Assembly: GCF_003977665.1 (NCBI RefSeq)
Contig: NZ_RYYV01000012.1
Span: 1 to 64,000 of the forward strand
Source: Dyella choica
GTDB lineage: Bacteria > Pseudomonadota > Gammaproteobacteria > Xanthomonadales > Rhodanobacteraceae
Direction of reading: 5' to 3'
Length of the DNA: 64,000 bases
Shown one piece after another: positions 19,617 through 28,866 of the stretch; the stretch's first letter is position 1, and each line of letters opens with the position of its first letter. The notes below the pieces were generated by a model that ran no database searches, was not told the DNA's origin, and was given only the letters and a program-made list of their open reading frames with translations. Both the position numbers and the translations under genes were made by a program.

Positions 19617-20066
19617 TCATCCCGCCTCGCCATGCTGCTTGAACAGGGCAATCCCGGCGTCGGCGTCGTAGTCCTTGTGCAACTGCACCGGCGCCTCGGT
19701 CATGATCACTTGCAGCTGACGATGGACGTGCCCTTCCAGCAGCTGCCCATCGAATCTGGCGCCGTTACCGTCGCCGAGCACCACCCGGATGCGGATTTTC
19801 GGCTTGCAGTCGCGCAAGTCGACATCACCGACCAGCGATAACACCTGGGTCGGATGATTGAGCGCGTCGCGCCGGCGATCCAACTGATCCGCCTCCAGAT
19901 AACCCAGCACTACGTCCTGGAACGAGCCGCTGGCGGTGAAGCGGGTGGCGCTCAGTACCTCATGGCGAGCGAAATCCTCAAGACAGGCATTCACCTCTTC
20001 ACCGCTATCGAGCACGATGGACCAGGTGCGCGAGCCCTGGCCATGACGGATGAGTTGATGTTGCAT
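19617..20066 (-). CDS. PPC/DUF296 domain protein
   Basis: A 149-residue single-domain protein of the 'plants and prokaryotes conserved' family. Recognised by LDSGEEVNACLEDFARHEVL near the N-terminus, the central ASGSFQDVVLGYLE, and the C-terminal GHVHRQLQVIMTEAPVQL. The bacterial members are trimers of unclear function; in plants the domain belongs to AT-hook proteins. The ATG at 20066 with a strong purine-rich site (GGGAGGGGG) upstream was preferred to a longer in-frame reading that lacks a ribosome-binding site. It follows the MFS gene on the same strand by 164 bp. Confidence 0.75.
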   Translation of the reverse strand: MQHQLIRHGQGSRTWSIVLDSGEEVNACLEDFARHEVLSATRFTASGSFQDVVLGYLEADQLDRRRDALNHPTQVLSLVGDVDLRDCKPKIRIRVVLGDGNGARFDGQLLEGHVHRQLQVIMTEAPVQLHKDYDADAGIALFKQHGEAG

Positions 20067-20230
20067 GGGTGACCCCCTCCCGCGGCGACACGCTAAGTTT
20101 CGGTGTCCGAGAACGCGCATGGTCGACGTTGACGCGACAGCGGTCTGGACGCGCTGATTGCATCCTGCGCCGGGCGGAGTCATGTATGGGTGAATGACTT
20201 AGAGGAGTTATGTGGATGCTGGATGAAAGA

Positions 20231-21562
20231 CTATTCGCGTTCCGCCAGCGCCCTGTTCACGCGTAGCGCGATCAGCGTACAGGCCACGCCTGAGAGCAAG
20301 TACAAGCTCACCGCCACCAGCCCGAAGCGGGCCGACAGCCCCAGTGCCACCAGTGGTGCGAACGCTGCTCCGATCAGCCACGCGAAATCGGACGTCAAGG
20401 CCGCACCCGTATAGCGCAGGCGGATTTCGAAGTTCGAGGTGACGCTGCCGGCAGCCTGTCCGTACGACAGGCCAAGCAAGCCGAAGCCCACGATGATGAA
20501 GGCATCTTGTGCCACCTGTCCGCCGCCCAGCAGCCAGGGCGCAAACAGGGCGAAGATGCCGATCAGCATCGCGGCCGTGCCGAGCATGGTTCGACGCCCG
20601 ATGCGATCGGCGATGAAGCCGGAGGCGATCATGCCGATGATGCCAACTACCGCGCCGATCACCTCTGCCGTCAGCACATTGCCCACCGATTGGGTGGTGC
20701 CCAGCACGATCCACGAAAGCGGAAAGATCGACACCAGGTGAAACAGCGCGTAGCTGGCCAGTGCGGCGAAGGCGCCGATGAAGATGTTGTAGCCCTGACG
20801 GCGCAGCATGTCGATGATGCCGATGGGTTCCAGCTCGCGCTCTTCCATGGCGCGGGTGTATTCCTCGGTTACGACCAAGCGCAGGCGTGCAAACAGTGCC
20901 ACCACGTTGATGGTGAACGCGACGTAGAAGGGATAGCGCCAGCCCCACTCGATGAAATCATCGTGGGCAAGCTCATCGTGCAGGAACAGGAACAGGCCAC
21001 CAGCGATCAGGAAGCCGATCGGCGCGCTCAGCTGCCCCAGCATGGCGTACCAGCCGCGCCGCTCCGGCGGCGTGTTGAGCGCGAGCAGCGAAGGCAGGCC
21101 ATCCCACGAGCCGCCCATGGCGATGCCTTGCAGAAGGCGGAAGAAGGTCAACAGGCCGATGGCCCAGCCGCTAATGACGTTGTAGCTGGGCAGAAACGCC
21201 ATGCCGGCTGTCGCGCTGCCGAGCAGGAACATGGCGATGGTGAGCTTGGTGCCGCGGCTCCAGCGCCGCTGGAACGCCATGAATAGCGTGGTGCCGAGCG
21301 GGCGGACGATGAAGGCCAGTGAAAAAATCGCAAACGACAATAGCATGCCGTCCAGCGGGGTTTCGAACGGAAAGAACACCGACGGAAACACCAGCACGCA
21401 GGCGATGCCGAAGACGAAGAAATCAAAATATTCCGCGGTTCGCCCGACGATCACGCCGACGGCGATTTCGCCGGGAGCCAGGCGGGCGTGGGCATGAATG
21501 CGCCCTAGGTCTTCCGGGCTCAAGCCGGCTGGTTCGCGCTGATCCTCAAACGTACTGGACAT
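20231..21562 (-). CDS. MFS transporter, metabolite:H+ symporter type
   Basis: A 443-residue major facilitator protein with twelve predicted membrane helices. The opening VGVIVGRTAEYFDFFVFGIA, with the acidic TM1 motif, and the following SLAFIVRPLGTTLF are typical of the MHS subfamily (ShiA, ProP and related carriers of organic acids and osmolytes). DRIGRR between TM8 and TM9 is the MFS loop motif. The substrate is unknown. The ATG at 21562 gives MSSTFEDQ; a slightly longer reading would begin 15 codons upstream. The GC-rich 441-bp region upstream, 21563-22003, is shared with the divergent cyo operon. Confidence 0.88.
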   Translation of the reverse strand: MSSTFEDQREPAGLSPEDLGRIHAHARLAPGEIAVGVIVGRTAEYFDFFVFGIACVLVFPSVFFPFETPLDGMLLSFAIFSLAFIVRPLGTTLFMAFQRRWSRGTKLTIAMFLLGSATAGMAFLPSYNVISGWAIGLLTFFRLLQGIAMGGSWDGLPSLLALNTPPERRGWYAMLGQLSAPIGFLIAGGLFLFLHDELAHDDFIEWGWRYPFYVAFTINVVALFARLRLVVTEEYTRAMEERELEPIGIIDMLRRQGYNIFIGAFAALASYALFHLVSIFPLSWIVLGTTQSVGNVLTAEVIGAVVGIIGMIASGFIADRIGRRTMLGTAAMLIGIFALFAPWLLGGGQVAQDAFIIVGFGLLGLSYGQAAGSVTSNFEIRLRYTGAALTSDFAWLIGAAFAPLVALGLSARFGLVAVSLYLLSGVACTLIALRVNRALAERE

Positions 21563-21788
21563 CGTCGTTACTCGGATTAGGGAGGTGCGGCAGCCACAGC
21601 ATGGCACCGTTGCGGCGTCAAGGCTAGGGAGGGGTGGCCGTATTTTTGTGATCGGCGGCGGCTGGTTTTAGAGTGCCGGCGGGACCGGCTGCTTCGGCGG
21701 TCAAATTGGGGAGGGTACAGATCGCGCAAGCCATGGCGAGAAACATCTCCTCAGACACTCCGCACACAATCATTCGTGCGGCCTAGTT

Positions 21789-21850
21789 GAGCGGGTCGTT
21801 TCGATCCGACTCGCTCCCCCAAATGGGGGAAGGCGCTGCAGTCATGCAGC
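21789..21850 (+). promoter_or_regulatory. Three consecutive hairpins in the cyoA upstream region
   Basis: GAGCGGGTCG (21789-21798) pairs with CGACTCGCTC (21807-21816) with one G-U. It is followed by TCCCCC-AAAT-GGGGGA (21815-21830), which shares two bases with the first, and by GCTGCA-GTCA-TGCAGC (21835-21850). The group lies about 155-215 bp before the cyoA start. It may be a structured 5' leader or a terminator/antiterminator, or it may belong to the divergent MFS promoter. The remainder of 21563-22003 shows nothing recognisable. Confidence 0.35.
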
Positions 21851-22003
21851 CGGAAATTCGATGCTTGCGCATGACAGCCGCATGGCGGTCCGGCCGAAAT
21901 GTCGCAGCACCTTTCAGGCGGTGATCGAACCATTTGCGTGCGGCCCATCGATCGGCGTACCTTGTCGACCAGCAGTACCCCTTCTCAATCGGTTGCGTCG
22001 GTC

Positions 22004-22972
22004 ATGTCCATGAAGACTCTCCGCGGACTGCTATTGCTGGCCCTCACCGTGGCGCTTGCGGGCTGCCATACGGTGCTGATGTCGCCGTCCGGCGATGTCG
22101 CGCGGCAGCAACGCGATCTGATCATCACCTCGTTCGTGCTGATGCTGCTGATCGTGGTGCCGGTGATCATTGCGACGCTGGTGTTCGCCTGGCACTACCG
22201 GGCGTCCAATCAAAAGGCACACTACGATCCGAACTGGGATCACTCCACCATCGTGGAGCTGATGATCTGGTCGGCGCCGCTGCTGATCATCATCGCGTTG
22301 GGCGCGATCACCTGGGTGAGTACGCACAAGCTCGATCCGTATCGTCCGCTCGACCGCATCGCGCCAGGCCGGGTGACGCCAGTGGATGTCAAGCCGTTGG
22401 AAGTGGACGTGGTCGCGCTCGACTGGAAGTGGTTGTTCATCTATCCCGAACAGAACCTAGCGGTTGTCAACGAGATGGCGGCGCCGGTGGACCGGCCGGT
22501 CCGTTTCAACCTGACCGCCTCCACCGTGATGAACTCGTTCTTCATTCCCTCCCTGGCCGGCCAGATCTACGCCATGCCCGGCATGCAGACCACGCTGCAA
22601 GCGGTAATCAATCATCCTGGCGACTACTGGGGCATGTCCTCCAACTACAGTGGCGCCGGCTTCTCGTACATGAATTTCACCTTCCACGGCATGAGCGAAA
22701 GTGATTTCGCCAAGTGGGTGGCGCAAGCGAAAAGCCACGGTGACACGCTGGATCAAGCCACGTATGCAGCACTGCAAGCGCCGAGCGAACGCAACCCGGT
22801 GCGCTACTACGGCAGCGTGGCGCCAGGGCTGTACCACTCCATCCTCAATCGGTGCGTTCAGCCCGGCCCTACCTGCATGAACATGCTCCGCGTGCCGGAG
22901 CCCAGCGGGGGCGGTGAAGCATCCGCTTCATCCGACAGCCATGCGGCCATGCCGATGGCTCATCCACAATGA
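22004..22972 (+). CDS. cyoA: Cytochrome bo3 ubiquinol oxidase subunit II
   Basis: Membrane-anchored subunit of the quinol oxidase. It has a lipoprotein signal (LALTVALAGC), two membrane helices (LMLLIVVPVIIATLVFAW and IVELMIWSAPLLIIIALGAI), then the periplasmic cupredoxin domain (VALDWKWLFIYPEQNLAVVN). The CuA-ligand motif of cytochrome c oxidases is absent, as expected for a quinol oxidase. The ATG at 22004 is preferred (a second in-frame ATG is at 22010); longer readings start in front of the signal peptide. The C-terminal tail ends in a low-complexity Ser/Ala/His stretch. First gene of cyoABCD. Confidence 0.94.
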   Translation: MSMKTLRGLLLLALTVALAGCHTVLMSPSGDVARQQRDLIITSFVLMLLIVVPVIIATLVFAWHYRASNQKAHYDPNWDHSTIVELMIWSAPLLIIIALGAITWVSTHKLDPYRPLDRIAPGRVTPVDVKPLEVDVVALDWKWLFIYPEQNLAVVNEMAAPVDRPVRFNLTASTVMNSFFIPSLAGQIYAMPGMQTTLQAVINHPGDYWGMSSNYSGAGFSYMNFTFHGMSESDFAKWVAQAKSHGDTLDQATYAALQAPSERNPVRYYGSVAPGLYHSILNRCVQPGPTCMNMLRVPEPSGGGEASASSDSHAAMPMAHPQ

Positions 22973-22993
22973 ACTCAAAGCCCGGGTGCCGCG

Positions 22994-24985
22994 ATGACTC
23001 TTCATTCTCCCGACCTCGCCAAGCTGATTTTCGGACGCCTCAGCCTGGACGATATCCCTTATCACGAGCCGATCCTGATCTTCACGTTCATCGGCGTGGC
23101 GGTGGGCGCCATCGCGGTGCTGGGCTTGGTCACCTACTACCGTAAATGGGGTTATCTGTGGAACGAGTGGTTCACCAGTGTGGACCACAAGAAGATCGGC
23201 ATCATGTACATCGTGCTGGCGCTGGTCATGCTGCTGCGCGGCTTCGCCGATGCGCTGATGATGCGTGGACAGCAGGCCATCGCCTTCGGAGCCCATGAAG
23301 GCTATCTGCCGGCCTCGCACTACGACCAGATTTTCACCGCGCACGGCACGATCATGATCTTCTTCGTCGCCATGCCGTTCATCACCGGCCTGATCAATTT
23401 CGTCATGCCGTTGCAGATCGGTTCGCGCGACGTGGCTTTCCCCTTTCTCAATAATTTCAGTTATTGGATGACCGTATCCGGTGCCCTGCTGGTCATGGCG
23501 TCATTGTTCATCGGTGTCTTTGCGCGCACAGGCTGGCTGGCGTATCCGCCGCTGTCTGAGCTGCCTGCCAGCCCGGACAGCGGCGTGGACTACTGGATCT
23601 GGGGCTTACAGATAGCCGGTGTCGGCACCACTTTGTCGGGCATCAACATGATCGCCACCATCGTGAAGATGCGAGCGCCCGGCATGACCATGATGAAGAT
23701 GCCGATCTTCACCTGGACGGCACTGCTGGCGAACGTGCTGATCGTGGCTGCGTTCCCCGTGCTGACGGCCACGCTGGCCTTGCTGGCGCTGGATCGCTAT
23801 GCCGGTACCCACTTCTTCACCAACGATCTGGGTGGCAACTACATGATGTACATCAACCTGATCTGGGTGTGGGGACATCCGGAGGTGTACATCCTGGTGC
23901 TGCCGGCATTCGGCGTGTTTTCCGAGGTCACCTCCACTTTTTCGCGCAAGCGCCTGTTCGGCTACGCATCGATGGTGTACGCCACCGTAGTGATCGCCGT
24001 GCTGTCTTATCTGGTGTGGCTGCACCACTTCTTCACCATGGGATCGGGCGCGAGCGTCAACTCGTTCTTCGGCATCACCACCATGATCATCTCGATCCCT
24101 ACGGGTGCGAAGATCTTCAACTGGATGTTCACCATGTATCGCGGCCGTATCGTGTACGACGTGGCGATGCTATGGGTGGTGGCTTTTATCATTACGTTCG
24201 TCATCGGCGGCATGACCGGCGTGCTGCTGGCGGTGCCGCCTGCGGATTTCGAGCTGCACAACAGTCTGTTCCTGATCGCACACTTCCACAACGTGATCAT
24301 CGGAGGCGTGTTGTTCGGCATGTTCGCCGGCGTCAACTACTGGTTTCCCAAGGCGTTCGGCTTCCGGCTCGATCCGTTCTGGGGCAAGGTCTCGTTCTGG
24401 TTCTGGGTGATCGGTTTCTATTTTGCCTTCATGCCTCTGTACCTGCTCGGGCTGATGGGCGTGACGCGCCGCGTGCGGCACTTTGACGACCCGTCATTGC
24501 AGATATGGTTCCAGCTCGCGGCCTTCGGCGCCATCCTTATCCTGCTGGGCATTGCCGCGATGATCGTGCAATTCGCGGTGAGCATTCTGCACCGCGAAAA
24601 GTTGCGCGACAGCAGCGGCGATCCTTGGCACGGGCGCACGCTGGAATGGTCCACCGCCTCGCCGCCGCCGCCGTATAACTACGCCTTCACTCCGCAGGTG
24701 CACGACATCGATGCATGGTGGCAGATGAAACAGCACAACTGGCGCCCGCCGATGCAGGGCTTTCTGCCCATCCATATGCCGAAGAATACGGGTACCGGAG
24801 TATATCTGGCCGTACTGAGCTTCATATTTGGCTTCGCGATGGTCTGGTACATGTGGTTGATCGCGGCCATATCGTTCGTGACCCTGCTGGCGGTTGCCAT
24901 CCACCACACGTTCAACTACGACCGCGATTACTACATCCCCGCCGATGAAGTGGGCCGCGTCGAAGCCGCGCGGGCCGGAGCCTGA
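22994..24985 (+). CDS. cyoB: Cytochrome bo3 ubiquinol oxidase subunit I
   Basis: Catalytic haem-copper subunit that reduces O2 to water and pumps protons. The 663 residues match E. coli CyoB. Haem and CuB ligands are visible: the low-spin haem His in [12 protein letters not shown], the CuB/Tyr cross-link region [11 protein letters not shown], the CuB pair in LHHFFTMG, and the haem histidines in [11 protein letters not shown]. It overlaps cyoC by one base (TGATG at 24983-24987). Confidence 0.97.
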   Translation: MTLHSPDLAKLIFGRLSLDDIPYHEPILIFTFIGVAVGAIAVLGLVTYYRKWGYLWNEWFTSVDHKKIGIMYIVLALVMLLRGFADALMMRGQQAIAFGAHEGYLPASHYDQIFTAHGTIMIFFVAMPFITGLINFVMPLQIGSRDVAFPFLNNFSYWMTVSGALLVMASLFIGVFARTGWLAYPPLSELPASPDSGVDYWIWGLQIAGVGTTLSGINMIATIVKMRAPGMTMMKMPIFTWTALLANVLIVAAFPVLTATLALLALDRYAGTHFFTNDLGGNYMMYINLIWVWGHPEVYILVLPAFGVFSEVTSTFSRKRLFGYASMVYATVVIAVLSYLVWLHHFFTMGSGASVNSFFGITTMIISIPTGAKIFNWMFTMYRGRIVYDVAMLWVVAFIITFVIGGMTGVLLAVPPADFELHNSLFLIAHFHNVIIGGVLFGMFAGVNYWFPKAFGFRLDPFWGKVSFWFWVIGFYFAFMPLYLLGLMGVTRRVRHFDDPSLQIWFQLAAFGAILILLGIAAMIVQFAVSILHREKLRDSSGDPWHGRTLEWSTASPPPPYNYAFTPQVHDIDAWWQMKQHNWRPPMQGFLPIHMPKNTGTGVYLAVLSFIFGFAMVWYMWLIAAISFVTLLAVAIHHTFNYDRDYYIPADEVGRVEAARAGA

Positions 24986-25629
24986 TGCCCATGTCCGATA
25001 TGACCATGACCGTAAGCGGGGGCAGTGGCGCGGAAGCGACGCTGCGCTTCCATATCGCGGAAGACCATCATCCGGAAAACGCCACACTGCTGGGTTTCTG
25101 GCTGTACCTGATGAGTGATTGCCTGATCTTCGCATGCCTGTTCGCCACTTACGGCGTGCTCGGTCGCGAATATGCCGGCGGGCCATCCGCGCAGCAGGTG
25201 CTGGAATTGCCGATTGTGGCGGTGAACACCACGCTGCTGTTGCTCTCGTCAATTACCTACGGATTTGCGGTGTTGGAGATGCAGCATAATCGCCGCGGGC
25301 CGATGATGGCATGGCTTATCGTCACATGGTTCCTGGGTGCGGGCTTCATTACACTGGAATTGACCGAGTTCGCACACCTGGTGTCGATCGGCGCGGGGCC
25401 GGGACGCAGTGCTTTTCTTTCCTCGTTCTTCACCCTGGTCGGTACGCACGGATTGCATGTGACCAGTGGTTTGATCTGGATGATCGTACTGCTGGTGCAA
25501 GTAGGGAAAAAAGGACTGGTTCCTGCCAATAAGCGCCGGCTGATGTGCCTGTCGATGTTCTGGCACTTCCTCGACGTGGTGTGGGTGGGTGTCTTCAGCT
25601 TTGTTTACCTGATGGGAGTGCTGGCATGA
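24985..25629 (+). CDS. cyoC: Cytochrome bo3 ubiquinol oxidase subunit III
   Basis: Five-helix subunit III of the haem-copper oxidase. It has 214 residues with FWLYLMSDCLIFACLFATYG, the ITLELTEFAHLV motif and a C-terminal WHFLDVVWVGVFSFVYLMG typical of CyoC. The ATG is at 24985; a second ATG two codons on is also possible. It overlaps cyoD by ATGA. Confidence 0.95.
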   Translation: MPMSDMTMTVSGGSGAEATLRFHIAEDHHPENATLLGFWLYLMSDCLIFACLFATYGVLGREYAGGPSAQQVLELPIVAVNTTLLLLSSITYGFAVLEMQHNRRGPMMAWLIVTWFLGAGFITLELTEFAHLVSIGAGPGRSAFLSSFFTLVGTHGLHVTSGLIWMIVLLVQVGKKGLVPANKRRLMCLSMFWHFLDVVWVGVFSFVYLMGVLA

Positions 25630-26024
25630 GCGACCCTACCCAGCATGCGCATGACGATGGCCAGCATGAGCACAGCCACGATGGCGTGGACCAGATCCAC
25701 GTCAGCCTCAAGGGCTACCTCACCGGGTTCGCGGCCGCGGCGTTCCTGACCCTACTTCCGTTCTGGCTGGTGATGTCCGGCGCGTTCTCCAAGACCGGAC
25801 CGGCCGATGCTTTCATCCTGCTGTTGGCTGCGGTCCAGATCGTGGTGCACATGATGTACTTCCTGCATTTGAACGCGAAATCCGAGGGTGGCTGGAACAT
25901 GCTGGCCCTGGTGTTCACCATCGTGCTGGTGGTAATCACGCTGAGCGGCTCGATCTGGATCATGTATCACCTCAACGAGAACATGATGCCGTCGATGATG
26001 AAGGACGTGCGCAATTTGCCGTGA
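25626..26024 (+). CDS. cyoD: Cytochrome bo3 ubiquinol oxidase subunit IV
   Basis: Small assembly subunit of 132 residues with three membrane helices and the usual signature VQIVVHMMYFLHLN. The N-terminus is histidine-rich (HAHDDGQHEHSHDG), which may bind metal. The start at 25626 overlaps the cyoC stop by ATGA and was chosen over an upstream in-frame ATG inside cyoC. Last cyo gene here; no cyoE (haem O synthase) follows. Confidence 0.94.
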   Translation: MSDPTQHAHDDGQHEHSHDGVDQIHVSLKGYLTGFAAAAFLTLLPFWLVMSGAFSKTGPADAFILLLAAVQIVVHMMYFLHLNAKSEGGWNMLALVFTIVLVVITLSGSIWIMYHLNENMMPSMMKDVRNLP

Positions 26025-26027
26025 CAC

Positions 26028-26101
26028 GGAGGCTGGGGTGCAAACCCCAGCATTGCCATGCATGCAACCCGCGCGATGCTGGGATTGGCGCCTCAGCCTA
26101 C
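26028..26101. repeat. GTAG-headed REP-like palindromic repeat, copy 4
   Basis: Left part GCTGGGG-(6 nt)-CCCCAGC at 26032-26051. The right part ends in GCCTAC at 26096-26101, so the GTAG head reads on the minus strand. A GCTGGGAT core lies between them. It is inserted between cyoD and the SURF1 gene, directly before the SURF1 ribosome-binding region, and is more diverged than the other three copies. Confidence 0.7.
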
Positions 26102-26126
26102 AAGTTGCGACCTCAAGAGGAGACTC

Positions 26127-26207
26127 ATGCGATCATTGCCCGCATGGCTCCCCAAGAAACCTCTTCCTACGACACCTCGCGTGCCCCTCGTGGCCCGGTC
26201 GCATTGA
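26127..26207 (+). other. 26-codon frame at the SURF1 start with the better ribosome-binding site
   Basis: AAGAGGAG at 26114-26121 is ideally spaced for the ATG at 26127, but that ATG opens only a 26-codon frame (MRSLPAWLPKKPLP...) ending with TGA at 26205-26207. It overlaps the SURF1 frame, whose first ATG (26144) has no ribosome-binding site. It is either a translational leader coupled to SURF1 or the sign of a frameshift that has cut off the native SURF1 N-terminus. Confidence 0.3.
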
Positions 26208-26914
26208 CCTTGCTGGGCCTGTTCGCACTAGCCCTGTTCATTGGGTTCGTCTCGCTTGGCAACTGGCAGGTCCACCGTCTTGCCTGGAAACGCGCGCTCA
26301 TCGCCCGGGTCGACTCTCGCGTACACGCCTCGCCGGTCGCGCCACCTACACGCGATCAGTGGTCGGGTGTAACAGCCGAGCGGGACGAATACCTGCACGT
26401 CCGTCTCAGTGGCGTCTTCGTGCATGAGCAACAGACGCTGATCTGGACCGCCACCGACGAAGGCAGCGGCTACTGGGTGATGACCCCGCTGCGCACGGCT
26501 GACGGCTCTATCGTGCTGGTCAATCGCGGCTTTGCCCCTGCAGACTGGTGTGGTCGCGATGCGCATTGCCAGCCGGGGCCAGCCGGTCAGGTCACGGTGA
26601 CCGGCTTGCTGCGGATGTCCGAGTTACCTGGCCTCCTTCGCCACAACGATCCGGCGCACAACAACTGGTATACGCGAGATGTAGCGGCGATCGCCGCCAC
26701 GCGAGGCTTGCGTGAGGTGGCGCCGTATTTCGTCGACGCAGATGCGTCACCGGCAGGCGATGACCGTTGGCCCGCAGGCGGCAAGACGGTGATCAACTTT
26801 CCCAACAATCACCTGAGCTACCTGATCACCTGGTATCTGTTGGCGCTGATGGTGTTGGGCGCGAGTATCTATGTGGGGTATGACGAATATCGCTTGCGTC
26901 GAAATCGCAGATGA
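26144..26914 (+). CDS. SURF1 family oxidase assembly protein
   Basis: Inner-membrane protein of 256 residues involved in haem insertion into haem-copper oxidases. It has the SURF1 plan: an N-terminal membrane helix followed by SLGNWQVHRLAWKRALI, a periplasmic beta domain with GSGYWVMTPLRTADGSIVLV and NRGFAP, NNHLSYLITWYLLALMV near the end, and a second helix with the basic C-terminus EYRLRRNRR. It closes the cyo operon, supporting a role in bo3 assembly. The start is uncertain: an overlapping 26-codon frame has the stronger ribosome-binding site. Confidence 0.88.
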   Translation: MAPQETSSYDTSRAPRGPVALTLLGLFALALFIGFVSLGNWQVHRLAWKRALIARVDSRVHASPVAPPTRDQWSGVTAERDEYLHVRLSGVFVHEQQTLIWTATDEGSGYWVMTPLRTADGSIVLVNRGFAPADWCGRDAHCQPGPAGQVTVTGLLRMSELPGLLRHNDPAHNNWYTRDVAAIAATRGLREVAPYFVDADASPAGDDRWPAGGKTVINFPNNHLSYLITWYLLALMVLGASIYVGYDEYRLRRNRR

Positions 26915-26991
26915 CCATGTTGCCCTCGTTTGCGCACATACAGGGCGGTGACGGGTACGTGGAATAGATCAGAGCATCCCTAGGGTGCCGG

Positions 26992-27612
26992 TCATGCTTG
27001 CGGACCAAAAAACGTCGCGGTGAAGATCGTACTCAATACGGTCCCCGTGGCCGTATCGGACATTTCGCCGGGCATGCTCATGTTGAAATAGAGCATGCCG
27101 TCGATCAGGGCCATCATCGCCAGCGCAAGATCGGGAGCCGGTGCGGGCAGCGGCGGCTGCGCCATGCGCTGGTTGAACTGGGTGATGAAGCTGGCAATCA
27201 TGTCGCGTTTTTCCAGGCACAGCGTATTCATGCGCTGGCGGAACTTGGCGTCGCGTACCGCGTGCAGTCGCGCCTCGGCCCACAATACGTAGCTGTTGTG
27301 ATCGCGATAGCACTGGCCATAGAACTGAGCTAGCTGTTTTTGCAGATCCTCATTGGAAATATCCGCCTCCAGCAGCTGCTGCAAATCCTGCTGGACTTGG
27401 GCGTGATCGCTCTTGAGCAGTTCGATGAACAGGTCGGTCTTGCTCTTGAAGTTCGAATAGAACGCCCCGCGCGTATAGCCGGCATGCCCGGCGATGTCCT
27501 CGACGCTGGTGCCGGCCAGACCTTTTTTCACGATCACCGCGGCGGCTGCGTCCAATAGACGCAGGCGGGTCTGTTCGCGGCTTTCTTCTCGGGTAAGGCG
27601 TTTGCGTGGCAT
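26992..27612 (-). CDS. TetR/AcrR family transcriptional regulator of the adjacent RND operon
   Basis: Repressor of 206 residues. The N-terminal helix-turn-helix is clear: REQTRLRLLDAAAAVIVKKG, SVEDIAGHAGYTRGAFYSNF and KSKTDLFIELL, which is the TetR signature. The C-terminal ligand-binding domain is helical and ends in YFNMSMPGEMSDT. The ATG at 27612 (MPRKRLTREE) was chosen over an upstream in-frame ATG. It is divergent from the RND adaptor gene. The 117-bp gap contains a palindrome that fits a TetR operator, so autoregulation and repression of the pump are likely. Confidence 0.92.
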   Translation of the reverse strand: MPRKRLTREESREQTRLRLLDAAAAVIVKKGLAGTSVEDIAGHAGYTRGAFYSNFKSKTDLFIELLKSDHAQVQQDLQQLLEADISNEDLQKQLAQFYGQCYRDHNSYVLWAEARLHAVRDAKFRQRMNTLCLEKRDMIASFITQFNQRMAQPPLPAPAPDLALAMMALIDGMLYFNMSMPGEMSDTATGTVLSTIFTATFFGPQA

Positions 27613-27641
27613 GGCACATGCTACCACGACCCATAGCACCT

Positions 27642-27671
27642 GTATCCAAATACATTGTTGTATTTAAATAC
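27642..27671. promoter_or_regulatory. Palindromic operator between tetR-type gene and RND operon
   Basis: AAATACA (27648-27654), TTGT, TGTATTT (27659-27665) form a perfect inverted repeat. Outer half-sites GTAT (27642-27645) and ATAC (27668-27671) keep the same symmetry, giving a 30-bp operator-like site with only two non-matching pairs outside the loop. It lies 30 bp upstream of the regulator start and about 60 bp upstream of the adaptor start. Confidence 0.75.
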
Positions 27672-27729
27672 CATGATGAATTAGAGTTCATGGCCGTATT
27701 CCCTAGCCCCCATCCCCAGGAGCTGTTCC

Positions 27730-28866
27730 ATGGACCTTCCATCCTTCCCAAGGCTGCGCGGGCTGGCGCGGCCTGCCTGGCAGCCATACGCCTTGGCCAT
27801 CGCGCTGGTTTCGCTGGCCGGATGCGGCCACAAGGCGCCAGAGGCGGATGCCGCCATGCCGGTCATCGCCCAGCCGGCGCAGGCGGCCGACGGCGCCGTG
27901 GCCGGCCGTTTCCCGGGTGAAGTGCATGCGCGCTACGAAATGCCGCTGTCGTTCCGGGTGGGCGGGCAATTGCTCGAACGCTACGCCGACCCAGGTGAGC
28001 GGGTGAAGCAGGGGCAGGCCCTGGCCCAGCTCGACCCTGCCGACGCGAACAAGCAGCTGGCCAATGCCAAGGCGGCCTTGGAGGCCGCGGAGCACCGACT
28101 CGAATTCGCCACCCAGCAGCACGACCGCGACGATGCGCAGTTCAAGCAGAACCTGATCAGCCAGCTGCAGTGGCAGCAGACGCAGGACAACTATGCCTCC
28201 GCCCTGGCCGGCCGTGACCAGGCGAAGCAGCAATACGAACTGGCTCAGAACCAGTTGCGCTACACCACGCTGGTGGCTGACCACGAAGGCGTCATTACCA
28301 GCCGACAGGCGGAAGTGGGGCAGGTATTGGCTGCCGGGCAGCAGGTCTTCGGTTTCGCCTGGATGGGTGAGCGGGAGGTCTATGTCGACGTGCCGGAGAG
28401 CCGTGTTGGTGGCATCGCCACCGGCCAGGCGGCGGCGTTGAGCTTGCCCGCATTGCCGGGCCGCGCTTACGCGGCTCACGTGCGCGAAATAGCGCCGGCG
28501 GCGGATGCGCAGTCGCACACGTATCTGGTCAAGCTCACCGTCGATCACGCCGATCCGCTACTGCAGCTTGGCATGACAGCGGACGTCTCCCTGCAGGCCG
28601 GCAAGGCCGCGGTTGCAGCAGTGATCATTCCGGCCACGGCCTTGTTCCATCAGGGCGAGCATCCCGCGGTGTGGGTGGTGAATCCCGGCGACTTCAAACT
28701 GGAACTGCGCCCTGTCACGGTATCGCGCTACGGCGAACGCGACGTACTGCTGGCCGCGGGCCTGAAGGCCGGTGAGCGGATCGTGATGCAGGGTGTGCAC
28801 ACCGTTTCCGCCGGTGAAAAGGTGACGCCGATCGCGCCGCCGCACGCCGAGGATGCGCCGCAATGA
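27730..28866 (+). CDS. RND efflux periplasmic adaptor subunit (lipoprotein type)
   Basis: Membrane fusion protein of 378 residues with a lipoprotein signal (ALAIALVSLAGC). The lipoyl halves FRVGGQLLERYADPGERV and TLVADHEGVITSRQAEVGQV flank a helical hairpin rich in Gln and Ala. The beta-barrel and membrane-proximal domains follow (GIATGQAAALSLPALPGR; AVIIPATALFH). The start at 27730 has AGGAG 8 bp upstream. The stop overlaps the permease start by ATGA (28863-28866). First gene of the TetR-controlled operon. Confidence 0.93.
   Translation: MDLPSFPRLRGLARPAWQPYALAIALVSLAGCGHKAPEADAAMPVIAQPAQAADGAVAGRFPGEVHARYEMPLSFRVGGQLLERYADPGERVKQGQALAQLDPADANKQLANAKAALEAAEHRLEFATQQHDRDDAQFKQNLISQLQWQQTQDNYASALAGRDQAKQQYELAQNQLRYTTLVADHEGVITSRQAEVGQVLAAGQQVFGFAWMGEREVYVDVPESRVGGIATGQAAALSLPALPGRAYAAHVREIAPAADAQSHTYLVKLTVDHADPLLQLGMTADVSLQAGKAAVAAVIIPATALFHQGEHPAVWVVNPGDFKLELRPVTVSRYGERDVLLAAGLKAGERIVMQGVHTVSAGEKVTPIAPPHAEDAPQ

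Noticed and set aside
18664-19671. 335-codon plus-strand frame over ahpC and its upstream region
   Set aside because: Mostly antisense to ahpC; the part beyond it has no protein-like features.
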